This document shows, in pieces, positions 34,923-47,241 of a stretch of 64,000 nt of DNA (positions are counted from its first letter, which is position 1; the number at the start of each line of letters is the position of its first letter). The stretch comes from Actinomadura_C sp036008685 (GTDB lineage: Bacteria > Actinomycetota > Actinomycetes > Streptosporangiales > Streptosporangiaceae): assembly GCA_036008685.1 (NCBI GenBank), contig DASYNF010000033.1:4724-68723 (forward strand), read 5' to 3'. Position numbers and translations under genes: made by a program. The notes beneath the pieces are model-generated. The model saw only the letters and a list, made by a program, of their open reading frames with translations, ran no database searches and had not been told where the DNA came from.

Positions 34923-35810
34923 CTAGCCCGCGGCCGGTCCGCCCTCCGGCACCCGGGTGCTCAGGCCCGGATAGACCTGGAGGGCGTTGCCGCCGAGGAC
35001 CAGGGAGACGGTCTCCTCGTCCAGGCCGAGCCCCGCGATCGCGCGGGCGTTGCGGGCGATGCCAGGGACCCCGGGCCAGTCGGTGCCGAAGATGAACCTC
35101 CGGGCCAGCCGGGCGAGGTCGTAGCGGGCGTAGTACTCCGGCAGCCTGCGCGGCGGGAGCCCCGACAGCTCGATCCAGACGTTCTCCCGCGACAGCGCCA
35201 GGAAGGCCGCCGCGTCGTACCACCAGCCGCGGCCGCCGTGCGCCAGCACCACGTCGAGCCCGGGAAAGTCCCGCAGCATGTCGTCGAGCAGCACCGGGTC
35301 GGCGTACTTGTTGCTCGCCCCGGGAAAGGAGCTGCTGCCGCAGTGCACCACGACCGGCACGCCGGCCGCCCGGCACACCTCGTACGCCGGATAGAGCGCC
35401 GGGTCCGAGGCGCTGAACCCGCCGTGCACCGGGTGGAGCTTCAAGGCCACCGCGCCGAGCCCCAGCTGCCGCTCCACCTCCTCACCGATGGGGAAGTGCA
35501 GGTGCGGGTTGACGTTGGCCACCGGCCGGAACCGCACCGGGTTGTGCTCGACGATGGGCAGCACGTCCTCGATGACCTGCATGCCGGTGGCCTTCGGGCT
35601 GTACTCCGAGAACAGCAGCGCGACGTCCACGCCCTCCTTGTCGAAGTGGGCGTCGAGGCGTTCCGGCACGACGGTGCCCTCTGAGTCGTAGAGGTCCTGC
35701 CACCGATGCCCGGTGCCGAAGTCCTCGGCCCATCGGTGCCAGGCCGGCCGCAGTGTCGGCAGCCGCGCCGCGTGCACGTGAGCGTCGATGAGCAGGTGAC
35801 CGTCGAGCAT
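34923..35810 (-). CDS. Amidohydrolase 2 family metal-dependent hydrolase
   Basis: 295 residues. LIDAHVHAARL provides the first HxH metal motif, VALKLHPVHGG the next strand, VPVVVHCGSSSF and DVVLAHGG the later histidines, and FIFGTDWPG the final aspartate. The family includes decarboxylases and ring-fission hydrolases (2-amino-3-carboxymuconate semialdehyde decarboxylase type). It is the last gene of the run that begins with boxC, 98 bp after the hexapeptide protein, which suggests a step on an aromatic or ring-cleaved substrate; the substrate is not known. ATG at 35810 has GAAGGGAAG upstream. Confidence 0.85.
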   Translation of the reverse strand: MLDGHLLIDAHVHAARLPTLRPAWHRWAEDFGTGHRWQDLYDSEGTVVPERLDAHFDKEGVDVALLFSEYSPKATGMQVIEDVLPIVEHNPVRFRPVANVNPHLHFPIGEEVERQLGLGAVALKLHPVHGGFSASDPALYPAYEVCRAAGVPVVVHCGSSSFPGASNKYADPVLLDDMLRDFPGLDVVLAHGGRGWWYDAAAFLALSRENVWIELSGLPPRRLPEYYARYDLARLARRFIFGTDWPGVPGIARNARAIAGLGLDEETVSLVLGGNALQVYPGLSTRVPEGGPAAG

Positions 35811-35908
35811 GCTTGTCCGCTTCCCTTCAACCGTCGTCCGACCGAGACCCGGTCATGCCGGGCGGTCTCTCGCCACACAGGATCCGGGCCCGCACCCGGG
35901 CCGCCAGG

Positions 35909-36460
35909 TCAGACCGGCGGGTGGCAGGACGTGGGCCAGCGCGGCGCCACCTCCCGGAGCTCGGCCGCGTAGCGCCGGCCGTTGGACTCGTACAGCTTGA
36001 CGGCCTGCTCGTGCACCACCTGGTCGATGCCTCCCGCCCGGCAGCGAGCCGGAACGCCGAGCGCCGTGTGGCCGGCCGGGACGAAGCCGTCCTCGGTCAC
36101 CACGGCCCCGGCCCCCACCACGCTGCCCCGGCCGATCCGGGCTCGGTTGAGCACTACGGACCCCGATCCGATCAGGCAGCGGTCCTCGACGACGCAGCCC
36201 TCCAGGTGGGCGTTGTGGCCGACCACGCACTCGGCGCCGATCACCGTGGGCCAGGGCTCGGTCGTGTGCACGACGGTGCCGTCCTGGATCGATGTACGCG
36301 CTCCGACGGTGATGACGCCGAAGTCCCCGCGCAGGACGGCGCCGGGCCAGACCGTCGCCCCGGCGTGGATCCGCACCTGCCCGATGACCGTCGCCTGTGG
36401 GTGGACGTAGGCCTCGGGGTGGACGTCGGGTACGTGATCGCCAAGCGCGTAGATCGCCAT
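35909..36460 (-). CDS. Gamma-carbonic-anhydrase-like hexapeptide protein (PaaY-like)
   Basis: 183 residues of left-handed beta-helix hexapeptide repeats (VIGQVRIHAGATVWPGAV, IGAECVVGHNAHLEG, CLIGSGSVVLNRARIG) with metal histidines in GHNAHLEG. Length and the VPAGHTALGVPAR turn are those of the PaaY/CaiE/YrdA group. PaaY proteins act as thioesterases or in CoA repair in phenylacetate catabolism, which fits its place after the benzoate-CoA ligase. ATG at 36460 has GGAGG 7 nt upstream; the longer frame to 36517 adds no fold. Confidence 0.87.
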   Translation of the reverse strand: MAIYALGDHVPDVHPEAYVHPQATVIGQVRIHAGATVWPGAVLRGDFGVITVGARTSIQDGTVVHTTEPWPTVIGAECVVGHNAHLEGCVVEDRCLIGSGSVVLNRARIGRGSVVGAGAVVTEDGFVPAGHTALGVPARCRAGGIDQVVHEQAVKLYESNGRRYAAELREVAPRWPTSCHPPV

Positions 36461-36553
36461 GCTGAGCCCTCCAGCCCTACTCGATATCGCACAACCCTCG
36501 CCGGATGACATTCCCATACGCCATCGCCGGTACGAACGGCCGCCTCCGCGTGT

Positions 36554-38233
36554 TCACGCACCGACCGGATCGGCCGGGCGGCCGCTCGGTGGTCCCGGTT
36601 CCTCCCGGGGCGTGAGCGGGGACGCGTCCCGGCGGGTGAGCGCGGACGCCGCGAACTCGCGCACGACATAGCGCTGCAGTTTGCCCGTGGCCGTGGTGGG
36701 GAGTTCGTCCACGATCAGGACCTCGCGGGGTCGTTTGAAGCCGGCCAGGCCGGCCCGGCAGAAGCCGATGAGCTCGGCCGGTTCCGCGGACGCGCCCTCC
36801 TGCAGGACGACGCAGGCCACCGGTTTGTCGAGCCCGTCGCGGTCCGGCACGCCGACGACCGCGGCGAGCGCGACGGCCGGGTGCTCGAGGAGCCGGGCCT
36901 CGACCTCGGCGGGAGAGACCCAGATTCCGCCGGCCTTGAGCATGTCGTTGGTCCGGCCCAGGCAGGTGTAGTAGCCCTCGGCGTCGGCGACGTAGGTGTC
37001 TCCCGTCCGCAGCCACCGGCCCTCGAAGACGCGGCGGGTGATGTCGGTCCGGCTCCAGTAGCCGGTCGCGATGGACTCGCCCCGTACCAGCAGGGAGCCG
37101 GGCGTGCCGGCCGGTACGTCCCGGCCGTCGCCGTCGACGAGGCGGAGGTCGTATCCGGGTACGGGCCGCCCGGTGGTGCCGGGGCGCACCTCGCCCGGCC
37201 GGTTGGAGATGAAGATGTGCAGGGCCTCGGTCGTCCCGATCCCGTCGATCAGTTCGACGCCGTATCGCTCGGTGAACCTCCGGTACAGCTCGGCCGGCAG
37301 CGGCTCCCCGGCCGAGACGGCGAGCCGTACGGACGCGAACGCCTCGCGGGGTACGTGGGCCGACAGCAGCGCCGCATAGAAGGTGGGTACGGCGAAGAAC
37401 AGCGTGGGCCGGTCGGCCGTCAGCCGCTCGGCCACCGAAGCGGGGGTCGGGCGGGCCGGGTCGAGGATCGTGGTGGCACCGGCCGCGAGGGGGAAGAACA
37501 GCGAGTTGCCGATCCCGTAGGCGAAGAACAGTTTGGCGACGGACAGGCACCGGTCCTCGGCCGTGATGCCGAGCACCTGCCGGCCGAAGGTCTCCATGAC
37601 GTGCCGGATGTTGGCGTGCCGGTGCATCGCCCCCTTGGGCGCGCCGGTGGTCCCCGAGGTGTAGAGCCACAGCGCGGACGAGTCCTCCCAGGTGTCGTAC
37701 GGGGAGGAGGCGTCGTGCGGGGAGCCGCCCGCGTCCTCCTGGCGCAGATCCTCGAAGCGGTGCGTCCGCACCCCGGCCGGCACGGTGAGCCGTGCGTCGC
37801 CGTCGACGATCACGTGCTCGAGCTCCAGCGCCCCGGACACCGCCTCCTGGGCGGCGGCGAAAGGCCCGCCGACCAGGAGCATCCGGGCGCGGGCGTCGCG
37901 CAGCAGGGCGCCGAGCTCCCGGCCGGTCAGCATGGTCGAGATCGGCACCGCGACCGCGCCGACGCGCATGGTGGCCAGGATGGCCCCGAGCAGGGCGGGC
38001 CCGTCGGGCATGAACATCAGGACGCGATCTTCCGGTCGTACGCCCCGGGCCCGGAGGCCGGCGGCGAGGCGGCCGACGTGGTCCGCGAGCTCCGCATAGG
38101 TGAACGTCCCGGCGGGACCGGTGACGGCGATCCGGTCACCGGCGCCTTCCTCCAGGCGGGCGTCGAGCAGGTAGGCGGCGGCGTTGAAGGCCCGGTGGTC
38201 CTGGTGGGCCCGGTGCTCCGAGGACGTCGGCAC
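36554..38233 (-). CDS. Benzoate-CoA ligase family protein
   Basis: 559 residues of the acyl-adenylate superfamily. A3-like LWLYTSGTTGAPKGAMHRH, A5-like IDGIGTTEALHIFISN, A7/A8 LRTGDTYVADAEG and the final lysine in TATGKLQRYVVRE. The segment AKLFFAYGIGNSLFFPL is typical of benzoate-CoA ligases. It activates benzoate (or a close analogue) to the CoA ester used by BoxB. GTG at 38233 is 7 bp past the boxB stop; no strong ribosome site is visible, so coupling to boxB translation is likely. The gap of 93 bp after it is the widest before the hexapeptide gene. Confidence 0.92.
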   Translation of the reverse strand: MPTSSEHRAHQDHRAFNAAAYLLDARLEEGAGDRIAVTGPAGTFTYAELADHVGRLAAGLRARGVRPEDRVLMFMPDGPALLGAILATMRVGAVAVPISTMLTGRELGALLRDARARMLLVGGPFAAAQEAVSGALELEHVIVDGDARLTVPAGVRTHRFEDLRQEDAGGSPHDASSPYDTWEDSSALWLYTSGTTGAPKGAMHRHANIRHVMETFGRQVLGITAEDRCLSVAKLFFAYGIGNSLFFPLAAGATTILDPARPTPASVAERLTADRPTLFFAVPTFYAALLSAHVPREAFASVRLAVSAGEPLPAELYRRFTERYGVELIDGIGTTEALHIFISNRPGEVRPGTTGRPVPGYDLRLVDGDGRDVPAGTPGSLLVRGESIATGYWSRTDITRRVFEGRWLRTGDTYVADAEGYYTCLGRTNDMLKAGGIWVSPAEVEARLLEHPAVALAAVVGVPDRDGLDKPVACVVLQEGASAEPAELIGFCRAGLAGFKRPREVLIVDELPTTATGKLQRYVVREFAASALTRRDASPLTPREEPGPPSGRPADPVGA

Positions 38234-38240
38234 GGCCGGC

Positions 38241-39662
<1,422 letters not shown>

Positions 39663-39664
39663 CG

Positions 39665-41386
<1,722 letters not shown>

Positions 41387-41438
41387 GGATTTCTCCGTTC
41401 ACGCGTCCACCGATCTGCGCCTCATGTTCTACAAGCTG

Positions 41439-41459
41439 AAGTCGTGAGTCAATAGACTT
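41439..41459. promoter_or_regulatory. Inverted repeats in the boxC / PaaX-type divergent promoter
   Basis: In the 158-bp gap, AAGTC (41439-41443) and GACTT (41455-41459) flank an inner palindrome AGTC-AATA-GACT (41447-41458). The cluster lies midway between the two starts, the place expected for the binding site of a local PaaX-type repressor. The arms are short, so it is a candidate only. Confidence 0.35.
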
Positions 41460-41544
41460 GTCGACTGTTCTGGGATTGGATCACAGCGGCGGAGCTCGCT
41501 GGAATGTTCGTCCCGCGTAGCCCGATCGAGCCGAGGAGCGGCAC

Positions 41545-42420
41545 ATGCCCGAGCCGGTCACCGTGGCGGTGGAGGACTGCGCGCCCCCCGAACCCGAGTT
41601 TCACCGGCGGCGTGAGCTCGGGGCCGCGAGCGCGCGGTCGCTGCTGCTGACCGTGCTCGGCGAGTTCGTGCTCCCGGCGGGCCGGCCGGTCTGGACGACG
41701 ACGTTCCTGCGGGCACTCGGCCTGGTCGGCGTGGAGGAGAAGGCCGGCCGCCAGGCACTCGCGCGCAGCGCCACCGAGGGGTGGCTCGACTCCGAGCGTC
41801 ACGGCCGGCGGACCGCGTGGCCGCTGACCTCCGCGGGCCGGCGGCTGCTGACGGAGGGTGCCGGGCGGATCTATGGCTTCGGCGCCCCGGTGGGCGCGTG
41901 GGACGGCCGCTGGCTCGTCGTCGTCGCCAGTGTCCCGGAGGCCAGTCGCCGTCTGCGCCATCTGTTGAGGACACGGCTGGCGTGGACCGGGCTCGGCAAC
42001 CTGGCCCCGGGGGTGTGGGTGAGCCCGCATCCGGGACGGGAGGCTCAGGTGCGGGAGGTCCTCGGGCAGGCGGACGTGGCGGACACCGCGACCGTCTTCG
42101 TCGGTGAGCTCGGAGACGTCCAGGAGGCCCGCCGGGTGGCCGGACAGGCGTGGGCCCTCGCGGAGATAGAGCTCGCCTACGAGACCTTCCTCACCGAGGT
42201 GCGCCGGATCCGGCCGGCCGGATCCGACGAGACACTCGCCGCGCAGATCCGGCTGGTCCAGGAGTGGCGGCGGTTTCCGTTCCTCGATCCGAGCCTGCCG
42301 CCGGAACTGCTCCCGTCCGGCTGGAGCGGGACCCGGGCCGCGGCGCTGTTCCGGGACCGGCATGACGCGTGGAAGCCGGCCGCCGACCGCCGGTGGCGGT
42401 CGATGGCGGAGGAGGCGTGA
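41545..42420 (+). CDS. PaaX-family transcriptional regulator
   Basis: 291 residues. The N-terminal winged-helix region (ARSLLLTVLGEFVLPAG to GRRTAWPLTSAGRRLL) precedes the PaaX C-terminal domain with WDGRWLVVVASVPEASRRLRH and GLGNLAPGVWVSPHP. PaaX of E. coli is a phenylacetyl-CoA-responsive repressor; here the divergent boxC suggests benzoyl-CoA or a later intermediate as ligand, which is inference. ATG at 41545 has GAGGAG 6 nt upstream. Confidence 0.9.
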   Translation: MPEPVTVAVEDCAPPEPEFHRRRELGAASARSLLLTVLGEFVLPAGRPVWTTTFLRALGLVGVEEKAGRQALARSATEGWLDSERHGRRTAWPLTSAGRRLLTEGAGRIYGFGAPVGAWDGRWLVVVASVPEASRRLRHLLRTRLAWTGLGNLAPGVWVSPHPGREAQVREVLGQADVADTATVFVGELGDVQEARRVAGQAWALAEIELAYETFLTEVRRIRPAGSDETLAAQIRLVQEWRRFPFLDPSLPPELLPSGWSGTRAAALFRDRHDAWKPAADRRWRSMAEEA

Positions 42421-42511
42421 GCCCGGACGGCCCGGTGGCGGGCATGGCTGCGATCATGGAGTCGCTCGCCGCGCCCGGTGCCCGAGCGCCAGACGACATC
42501 AGAGGAGAACC

Positions 42512-42937
42512 GTGGAACCACCCGAGCACGTCGCCGGCTTCGAGAAGGTCCTGGGCATCGAGCACGTCGAGCTCACCGCCGACCGTGTCGTCCTGACCTG
42601 CGAGATCACCCCGGATCTGCTCCAGCCCTACGGGATCCTGCACGGTGGCGTGCACTGCTCCCTGGTGGAGACCGCGGCCAGCTACGGCGCCGCCGTCTGG
42701 TTCGGCGACAGAGGGCACGTCGTCGGCGTGGCCAACCACACCAACTTCCTGCGGGCCGCGCGGTCCGGCCTCCTGCGCGTCGTGGCCACCCCGGTCCACC
42801 GGGGCCGGACCCAGCAGCTGTGGCAGGTCGCCATCACCGACGAGACCGGCCGCGACGTGGCCCGGGGCGAGGTCCGGCTCGCCAACATCGCCTCCGCGGA
42901 CGGCCTCGGCCGCGACGGCGGTTCCGAACGGTCCTGA
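42512..42937 (+). CDS. PaaI-type hotdog thioesterase
   Basis: 141 residues with the hotdog fold: helix start YGILHGGVHCSLVETAAS with the catalytic-loop HGG, then VVGVANHTNFLRAARSG and a final strand. It should hydrolyse an acyl- or aryl-CoA, perhaps rescuing CoA stalled in the box pathway. GTG at 42512 has AGAGGAG 5 nt upstream. It follows the PaaX-type gene by 91 bp on the same strand. Confidence 0.88.
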   Translation: MEPPEHVAGFEKVLGIEHVELTADRVVLTCEITPDLLQPYGILHGGVHCSLVETAASYGAAVWFGDRGHVVGVANHTNFLRAARSGLLRVVATPVHRGRTQQLWQVAITDETGRDVARGEVRLANIASADGLGRDGGSERS

Positions 42938-43020
42938 GTCGGACGCCCGGGCATGGTGCATCCTGGAGGGAGATCCGTCCTCGACATCCCCACGCGATGA
43001 GCCGACCTGGGAGGGACGAG

Positions 43021-43542
43021 ATGAGCACGGGTGACGACCGGGCGCCGCACCATCACGGCGGCGTCACGGAGGACCATGCCGATCACCATGCCGGGCATGG
43101 GGGAGCGGCGACGTGGGGCGTCGCGGCTCAGGCGACCTTGCACTGTCTCACCGGCTGTGCCATCGGCGAGGTGGCCGGCATGGTGATCGGTACGGCGGCG
43201 AGGCTGCACAACGCCGCCACTGTGGTCCTCTCGGTGGTCTTGGCCTTCGTCTTCGGCTATGCCTTCACCATGCGAGGGGTCCTTCGCGCCGGCCTGGGCC
43301 TGAGAGAGGCGCTCGGAGTGGCGCTGGCGGCGGACACGGTCTCCATCGCCATCATGGAGGTGCTCGACAACGGCGTCATGGTCTTCGTTCCCGGAGCCAT
43401 GAACGCGGGCCTCGGCAGCGCGCTCTTCTGGGGCTCATTGCTCTTCTCGCTTGTGGTGGCCTTCGTGCTGACGACCCCCGTCAATCGCTGGATGATCGCG
43501 CGCGGCAAGGGGCACGCCGTGGTGCATCAGTACCACCATTGA
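43021..43542 (+). CDS. DUF4396 membrane protein
   Basis: 173 residues. A His-rich N-terminus (HHHGGVTEDHADHHAGHGG) precedes four hydrophobic segments; ATLHCLTGCAIGEVAGMVIG and PVNRWMIARGKGHAVVHQYH are the conserved DUF4396 ends. The clustered histidines suggest metal contact; function is unknown. ATG at 43021 has GGGAGGGACGAG upstream. Confidence 0.85.
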   Translation: MSTGDDRAPHHHGGVTEDHADHHAGHGGAATWGVAAQATLHCLTGCAIGEVAGMVIGTAARLHNAATVVLSVVLAFVFGYAFTMRGVLRAGLGLREALGVALAADTVSIAIMEVLDNGVMVFVPGAMNAGLGSALFWGSLLFSLVVAFVLTTPVNRWMIARGKGHAVVHQYHH

Positions 43543-43670
43543 CGTCGGGCACGTCGCTCCTCTCACGGTGCTGGTGCGGGATGAGGCCCGGTGGGGTAAG
43601 GCCGAGCGGGGCCGTACGCCCCCGGCAGGACATGGCGCTCTGCGCCTGAGCCCCGTCCCCGGTCCCCGGT

Positions 43671-43711
43671 CCCCGGTGTTCGGTGCGCGTCCGTGACTCC
43701 GAGCACCGGGG
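43671..43711. terminator. 13-bp hairpin between convergent genes
   Basis: CCCCGGTGTTCGG (43671-43683) and CCGAGCACCGGGG (43699-43711) pair with one G-U. Just before it GGTCCCC is repeated in tandem (43655-43675). It sits in the 230-bp gap between the DUF4396 stop and the stop of the substrate-binding protein; the gap holds no gene. Confidence 0.6.
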
Positions 43712-43772
43712 ATCACCATCGGCCCGGGTGTCCGGCCGTCGCGCTCGCCCCGGTCCTGGACGGCTCCGGTCG

Positions 43773-45320
43773 TCAGCCGCCGATGGCGAGGCGGTCGAGG
43801 CGGAGCCCTCCGAACGCGTCGGCGGTGACGCCGTGGACCCGCTCCGACCACACCAGGTGGTCGTGGCCGGCCCACAGCGGGATGACCGGGAGGTCGCGCA
43901 GCAATGAGTTCTCCGCCAGCCGGGCCGGGATGATGCCGTCCCCCGGCGTGTCCGCGTCCTGCGCCCGGCGGATCAGGCCATCGGGATGGTCGCCGCGATA
44001 GCCGGTCGGAGCGTCCAGCAGCGGGGCCAGCGCGGCCACCGGGCTGGGATAGTCCGCGGCCGAGTGAAGGACGAACGGCCCGTCGGCCTTCTCGTCCGCG
44101 AGGGCCTCACGGAGGTCCGCGGCGGGAAGCGACTTCAGCCGTACGTCCAGCTTCAGGCCGGCCCGCAGCTGTTCGGCGACGGCGGTGACCCAGGACCCGT
44201 CGCCGGAACCGGCGTCGTACCAGAGGGTGACGGGACCGGTCAGGCCGCCGGCGTCGGCCAGGGCGTCGGCCGCCGCGGCGGGGTCGTGCAGGCACACCCG
44301 GCACTGACCCTCCCGGCGGCCCGGCACGATCCCGGGCGGGATCAGGGAGTCGGCGGGAGAGGCCTGGTGGCCGAGGGCCCCTTCGGTGACGGCACCGCGA
44401 TCGATGGCCATGGAAAGGGCCCGTCGTACTGTCACCGAGGCGAAGCGCTCATCCCACTGTGGCACGGCCAGATACGTCATCGACCGGCCGGGCACGTTCA
44501 GGTGCCGGTCGCGGAAGTCGGCGTCCAGGGACCCGTGCTCGTCGGGCGGGACCTGTGTGGCGATGTCGAGGTCGCCGGACCGGGCGGCCGTGTACTGCCG
44601 CGCGGCGTCCGGCATCGCCTTCACCACGATGGTCCTGTCCTTCGGGCCCGCGGAGACACGGGTGAGCGTGATCTCTCGCGGGCTGTGGCTCCGCACCCGG
44701 AACGGGCCGTTGCCCACCGGCAGCCGCCCGTACGACCGCCAGTCGCGCGAGGCCAGGACGCGCTCGGGCAGCGGCAGGAAGGCGGGGTCGGCCAGCAGCG
44801 CCGGAAACCCGTTCAGCGGGTGCTCGAGCGTGATCCGGAGGGTGCGGTCGCCGGTCACCGTGAGCCCCTCGACCCGGCCCGTCCGGGCCGCCCGCTCCGC
44901 ACCCTTGACATGGGCCACGTCGGTGAACAGCCGAGCTCCCCGCCAGCCTTCGCGCAGCACGGCCGTCCAGGCGCCGGCGAACGAGTTCGCCGTCACGGGG
45001 GAGCCGTCCTGGAACCGGCCGCCCGCCCTGAGCCGTACGGTCCATACCCGCCGGTCGTGGCTCGTGATGGACTCGGCCGCCGCGTCCACCGTGGCGCCCG
45101 TCCGCGGATCGTGGGACACCAGGCCGGTCCAGACGGCATTGGCGATCATCCGGCCGGTGGCGTCCCGTACGTCGCCGGGGATCAGCGTCGCCGGCGCGGC
45201 CGCACCGATGGAGATCCGGGGATCCTCCGGCCCGCTCCACGCCTTCACGGCCACCACGGGCGCCACGAGCATCGCCACGGCTCCGGTGATCAGTGCGACG
45301 GTGCGCGTGGTGGTCTTCAC
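43773..45320 (-). CDS. Peptide/oligopeptide ABC transporter substrate-binding protein (SBP_bac_5)
   Basis: 515 residues. Signal sequence MKTTTRTVALITGAVAMLV without a lipobox cysteine, then the family 5 fold: WTGLVSHDPRTGATVDAAAE, WTVRLRAGGRFQDGSPVTA, YLAVPQWDERFASVTVRRAL and PVIPLWAGHDHLVWS. It binds peptides or similar ligands outside the membrane. No permease or ATPase genes are adjacent, so it is an orphan. GTG at 45320 has GGGGAGG 3 nt upstream. The 250-bp divergent gap to the LVIVD gene holds its promoter. Confidence 0.88.
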   Translation of the reverse strand: MKTTTRTVALITGAVAMLVAPVVAVKAWSGPEDPRISIGAAAPATLIPGDVRDATGRMIANAVWTGLVSHDPRTGATVDAAAESITSHDRRVWTVRLRAGGRFQDGSPVTANSFAGAWTAVLREGWRGARLFTDVAHVKGAERAARTGRVEGLTVTGDRTLRITLEHPLNGFPALLADPAFLPLPERVLASRDWRSYGRLPVGNGPFRVRSHSPREITLTRVSAGPKDRTIVVKAMPDAARQYTAARSGDLDIATQVPPDEHGSLDADFRDRHLNVPGRSMTYLAVPQWDERFASVTVRRALSMAIDRGAVTEGALGHQASPADSLIPPGIVPGRREGQCRVCLHDPAAAADALADAGGLTGPVTLWYDAGSGDGSWVTAVAEQLRAGLKLDVRLKSLPAADLREALADEKADGPFVLHSAADYPSPVAALAPLLDAPTGYRGDHPDGLIRRAQDADTPGDGIIPARLAENSLLRDLPVIPLWAGHDHLVWSERVHGVTADAFGGLRLDRLAIGG

Positions 45321-45570
45321 GGGCCTCCCCGGCGGTCTGCGGCGACGTGCCCGCTCTGGGGCGCGGACACGGACGACGCGGTGAGCGTACGGCACCCGCC
45401 TCGGGCACGGAAGATCACGGCTGCGCGGGCACCGGTGATGGGCGCCGACCGGCCGCGGATGTGACGACCTCACAGACCCGAGCGGCATTTTCGTCATTCG
45501 TCGCCGGTGATCATTGAGCGCGCCGCCTTGACACTGGTCGCGGCGATCGATCGCTCGAACTGGAGGCGTG

Positions 45571-47016
45571 ATGTCCCCCCGTACCACGACCAGACGCGCC
45601 GTGCACGGCGCCGTCGCGGTCACCGCGTCCCTGGTGGTGATGGCAGGCACAGCGTGGGCGTGCCCTGGACCGGACGCTCACCAGACCCGGACACAGGCCG
45701 CTCAACGGACCCAGGGTGAGGGCCGTGACCTGGGGGCCCACGCGGGTCACTTCCGGCGCGCCACCGGGAAGACCTCGGGTCAGGCGTCCGAGGCGATCAA
45801 GGGCGTCAAGCTCGTCGGCACGGCGCCGGACGCCAAGTCGGCCACCTCCCTGGTGTTCATGGACTACGGCAGGGGACCGCACAAGCGCACCATTCTGTTC
45901 GCCTCCGGCGGCTATGGGCTCCAGGCCTACGACATCACCGCCGACCCGGCGCACCCGAAGCTCGTCGGCCGGTTCGACCTGCCGGGTTTCTGGGAGGGCG
46001 AGGACACCGACGCCGACCACAAGCGAAAGATCATCTATCTGTCGCGGGACCCACGGGCGTTCGGGGGCAACACCGCCACCGGCGAATCCGGTGTCTACGT
46101 CATCGACGTCGCCAAGCCGGAGAGCATGAAGCAGCTCGCCTACCAGGTCCTGCCGGCCGGGCACACCACCTCCTGCGTCAACGACTGTCAGTACCTGTGG
46201 ACCGGCGGCCCGTCCAAGGCGAGCTGGATGCCGGCGGACTGGGGCGGCCGGCCGGTGTGGGTGACGGACGTACGCGATCCGCGCAGGCCCAAGGTCTTCA
46301 AGGACCCGATCGACACCGGGCGCAACGACGGCAGGACCGACTACACCCACGACATCCAGGTCGACTCGGGAGGTGTGGCCTGGGCGTCCGGCCGGGGCGG
46401 CGTGCGAGGCTACTACACCGGTGGCCGGCACTTCGACCCGGTGAAGAAGCGGTTCCGCACGGCCACGGCTTTCGATCCGGTGCCCTACGCGGGCGGCGGC
46501 ATCGACGAGGCCACGACCAACTCCTCGTTCATGCACAACAGCTACCGCGCGGTCGGGCGCACCGGGGACCAGGCGGCGGACCCGAGGAAGTGGGGCGACG
46601 GCCAGATCCTCTACATCACCGAGGAGACCTTCAACGACGGGTGCGCCGATGACGGGCTGCTCGTCATCGCCTCCCTGAAGGGCTCCCACCGCGGTGAGGG
46701 CTGGCGCTCGACCCCGCAGAAGCCGTTCCGGCTGCAGACGCTGAGCACCTGGGGAGCGGCGGGCAAGGAGGGCAGCCGGCCCGACTCCGACGACTGCTCG
46801 GCCCACTACTTCTCGGTGCGCGACGGCGTGATCGCGCAGTCGTTCTACTCGCAGGGCACCAGGTTCCTGGACGTACGTGACCCGACCAACCCCCGGCAGG
46901 TCGCCTACTTCCGGCCCGACGACGCGCTGTCCTGGGCGCCGTACTGGCACGGGAACCACATCTACGTCGCCGACCACACCCGCGGGATCGACGTCCTCGA
47001 GCCGACGTTCCGCTGA
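45571..47016 (+). CDS. Secreted LVIVD-repeat (beta-propeller-like) protein
   Basis: 481 residues with a signal peptide (RAVHGAVAVTASLVVMAGTAWAC, cleavage near residue 30). Repeats of the LVIVD type follow: LQAYDITADPAHPKLVGRFD, VYVIDVAKPESMKQLAYQV, VWVTDVRDPRRPKVF, RFLDVRDPTNPRQVAYF and GIDVLEPTF. These strands build a beta-propeller outside the cell. Paired cysteines in CVNDC and CADD fit an oxidising location. Function is unknown. ATG at 45571 has GGAGG 4 nt upstream. Confidence 0.86.
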   Translation: MSPRTTTRRAVHGAVAVTASLVVMAGTAWACPGPDAHQTRTQAAQRTQGEGRDLGAHAGHFRRATGKTSGQASEAIKGVKLVGTAPDAKSATSLVFMDYGRGPHKRTILFASGGYGLQAYDITADPAHPKLVGRFDLPGFWEGEDTDADHKRKIIYLSRDPRAFGGNTATGESGVYVIDVAKPESMKQLAYQVLPAGHTTSCVNDCQYLWTGGPSKASWMPADWGGRPVWVTDVRDPRRPKVFKDPIDTGRNDGRTDYTHDIQVDSGGVAWASGRGGVRGYYTGGRHFDPVKKRFRTATAFDPVPYAGGGIDEATTNSSFMHNSYRAVGRTGDQAADPRKWGDGQILYITEETFNDGCADDGLLVIASLKGSHRGEGWRSTPQKPFRLQTLSTWGAAGKEGSRPDSDDCSAHYFSVRDGVIAQSFYSQGTRFLDVRDPTNPRQVAYFRPDDALSWAPYWHGNHIYVADHTRGIDVLEPTFR

Positions 47017-47032
47017 GCCCGTACGGCCTCCC

Positions 47033-47061
47033 CGGTGACCGGCCCACGCCGCCGGTCACCG
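47033..47061 (+). terminator. 11-bp perfect hairpin after the LVIVD gene
   Basis: CGGTGACCGGC (47033-47043) and GCCGGTCACCG (47051-47061) with a 7-base loop, 16 bp after the stop. Confidence 0.72.
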
Positions 47062-47241
47062 CGGGTGCCCGTATATCGACTCCCGAGCCGCTTGACAGCC
47101 TGATCTCCTGATCGAGAGTCGCCTGATCGCTGTCAGTGATGATCTCTAATCTCGTGGCATGACATCCGCACGCATCACGACCGAAATCCATCAGATCCTG
47201 CGGTCGCCCTGGTACGAAGTCGATTGCTCCAGGGCATCGGC

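Noticed and set aside
43655..43675. GGTCCCC tandem repeat as a regulatory array
   Set aside because: Three short copies in a convergent gap next to a hairpin; simple-sequence slippage explains it.
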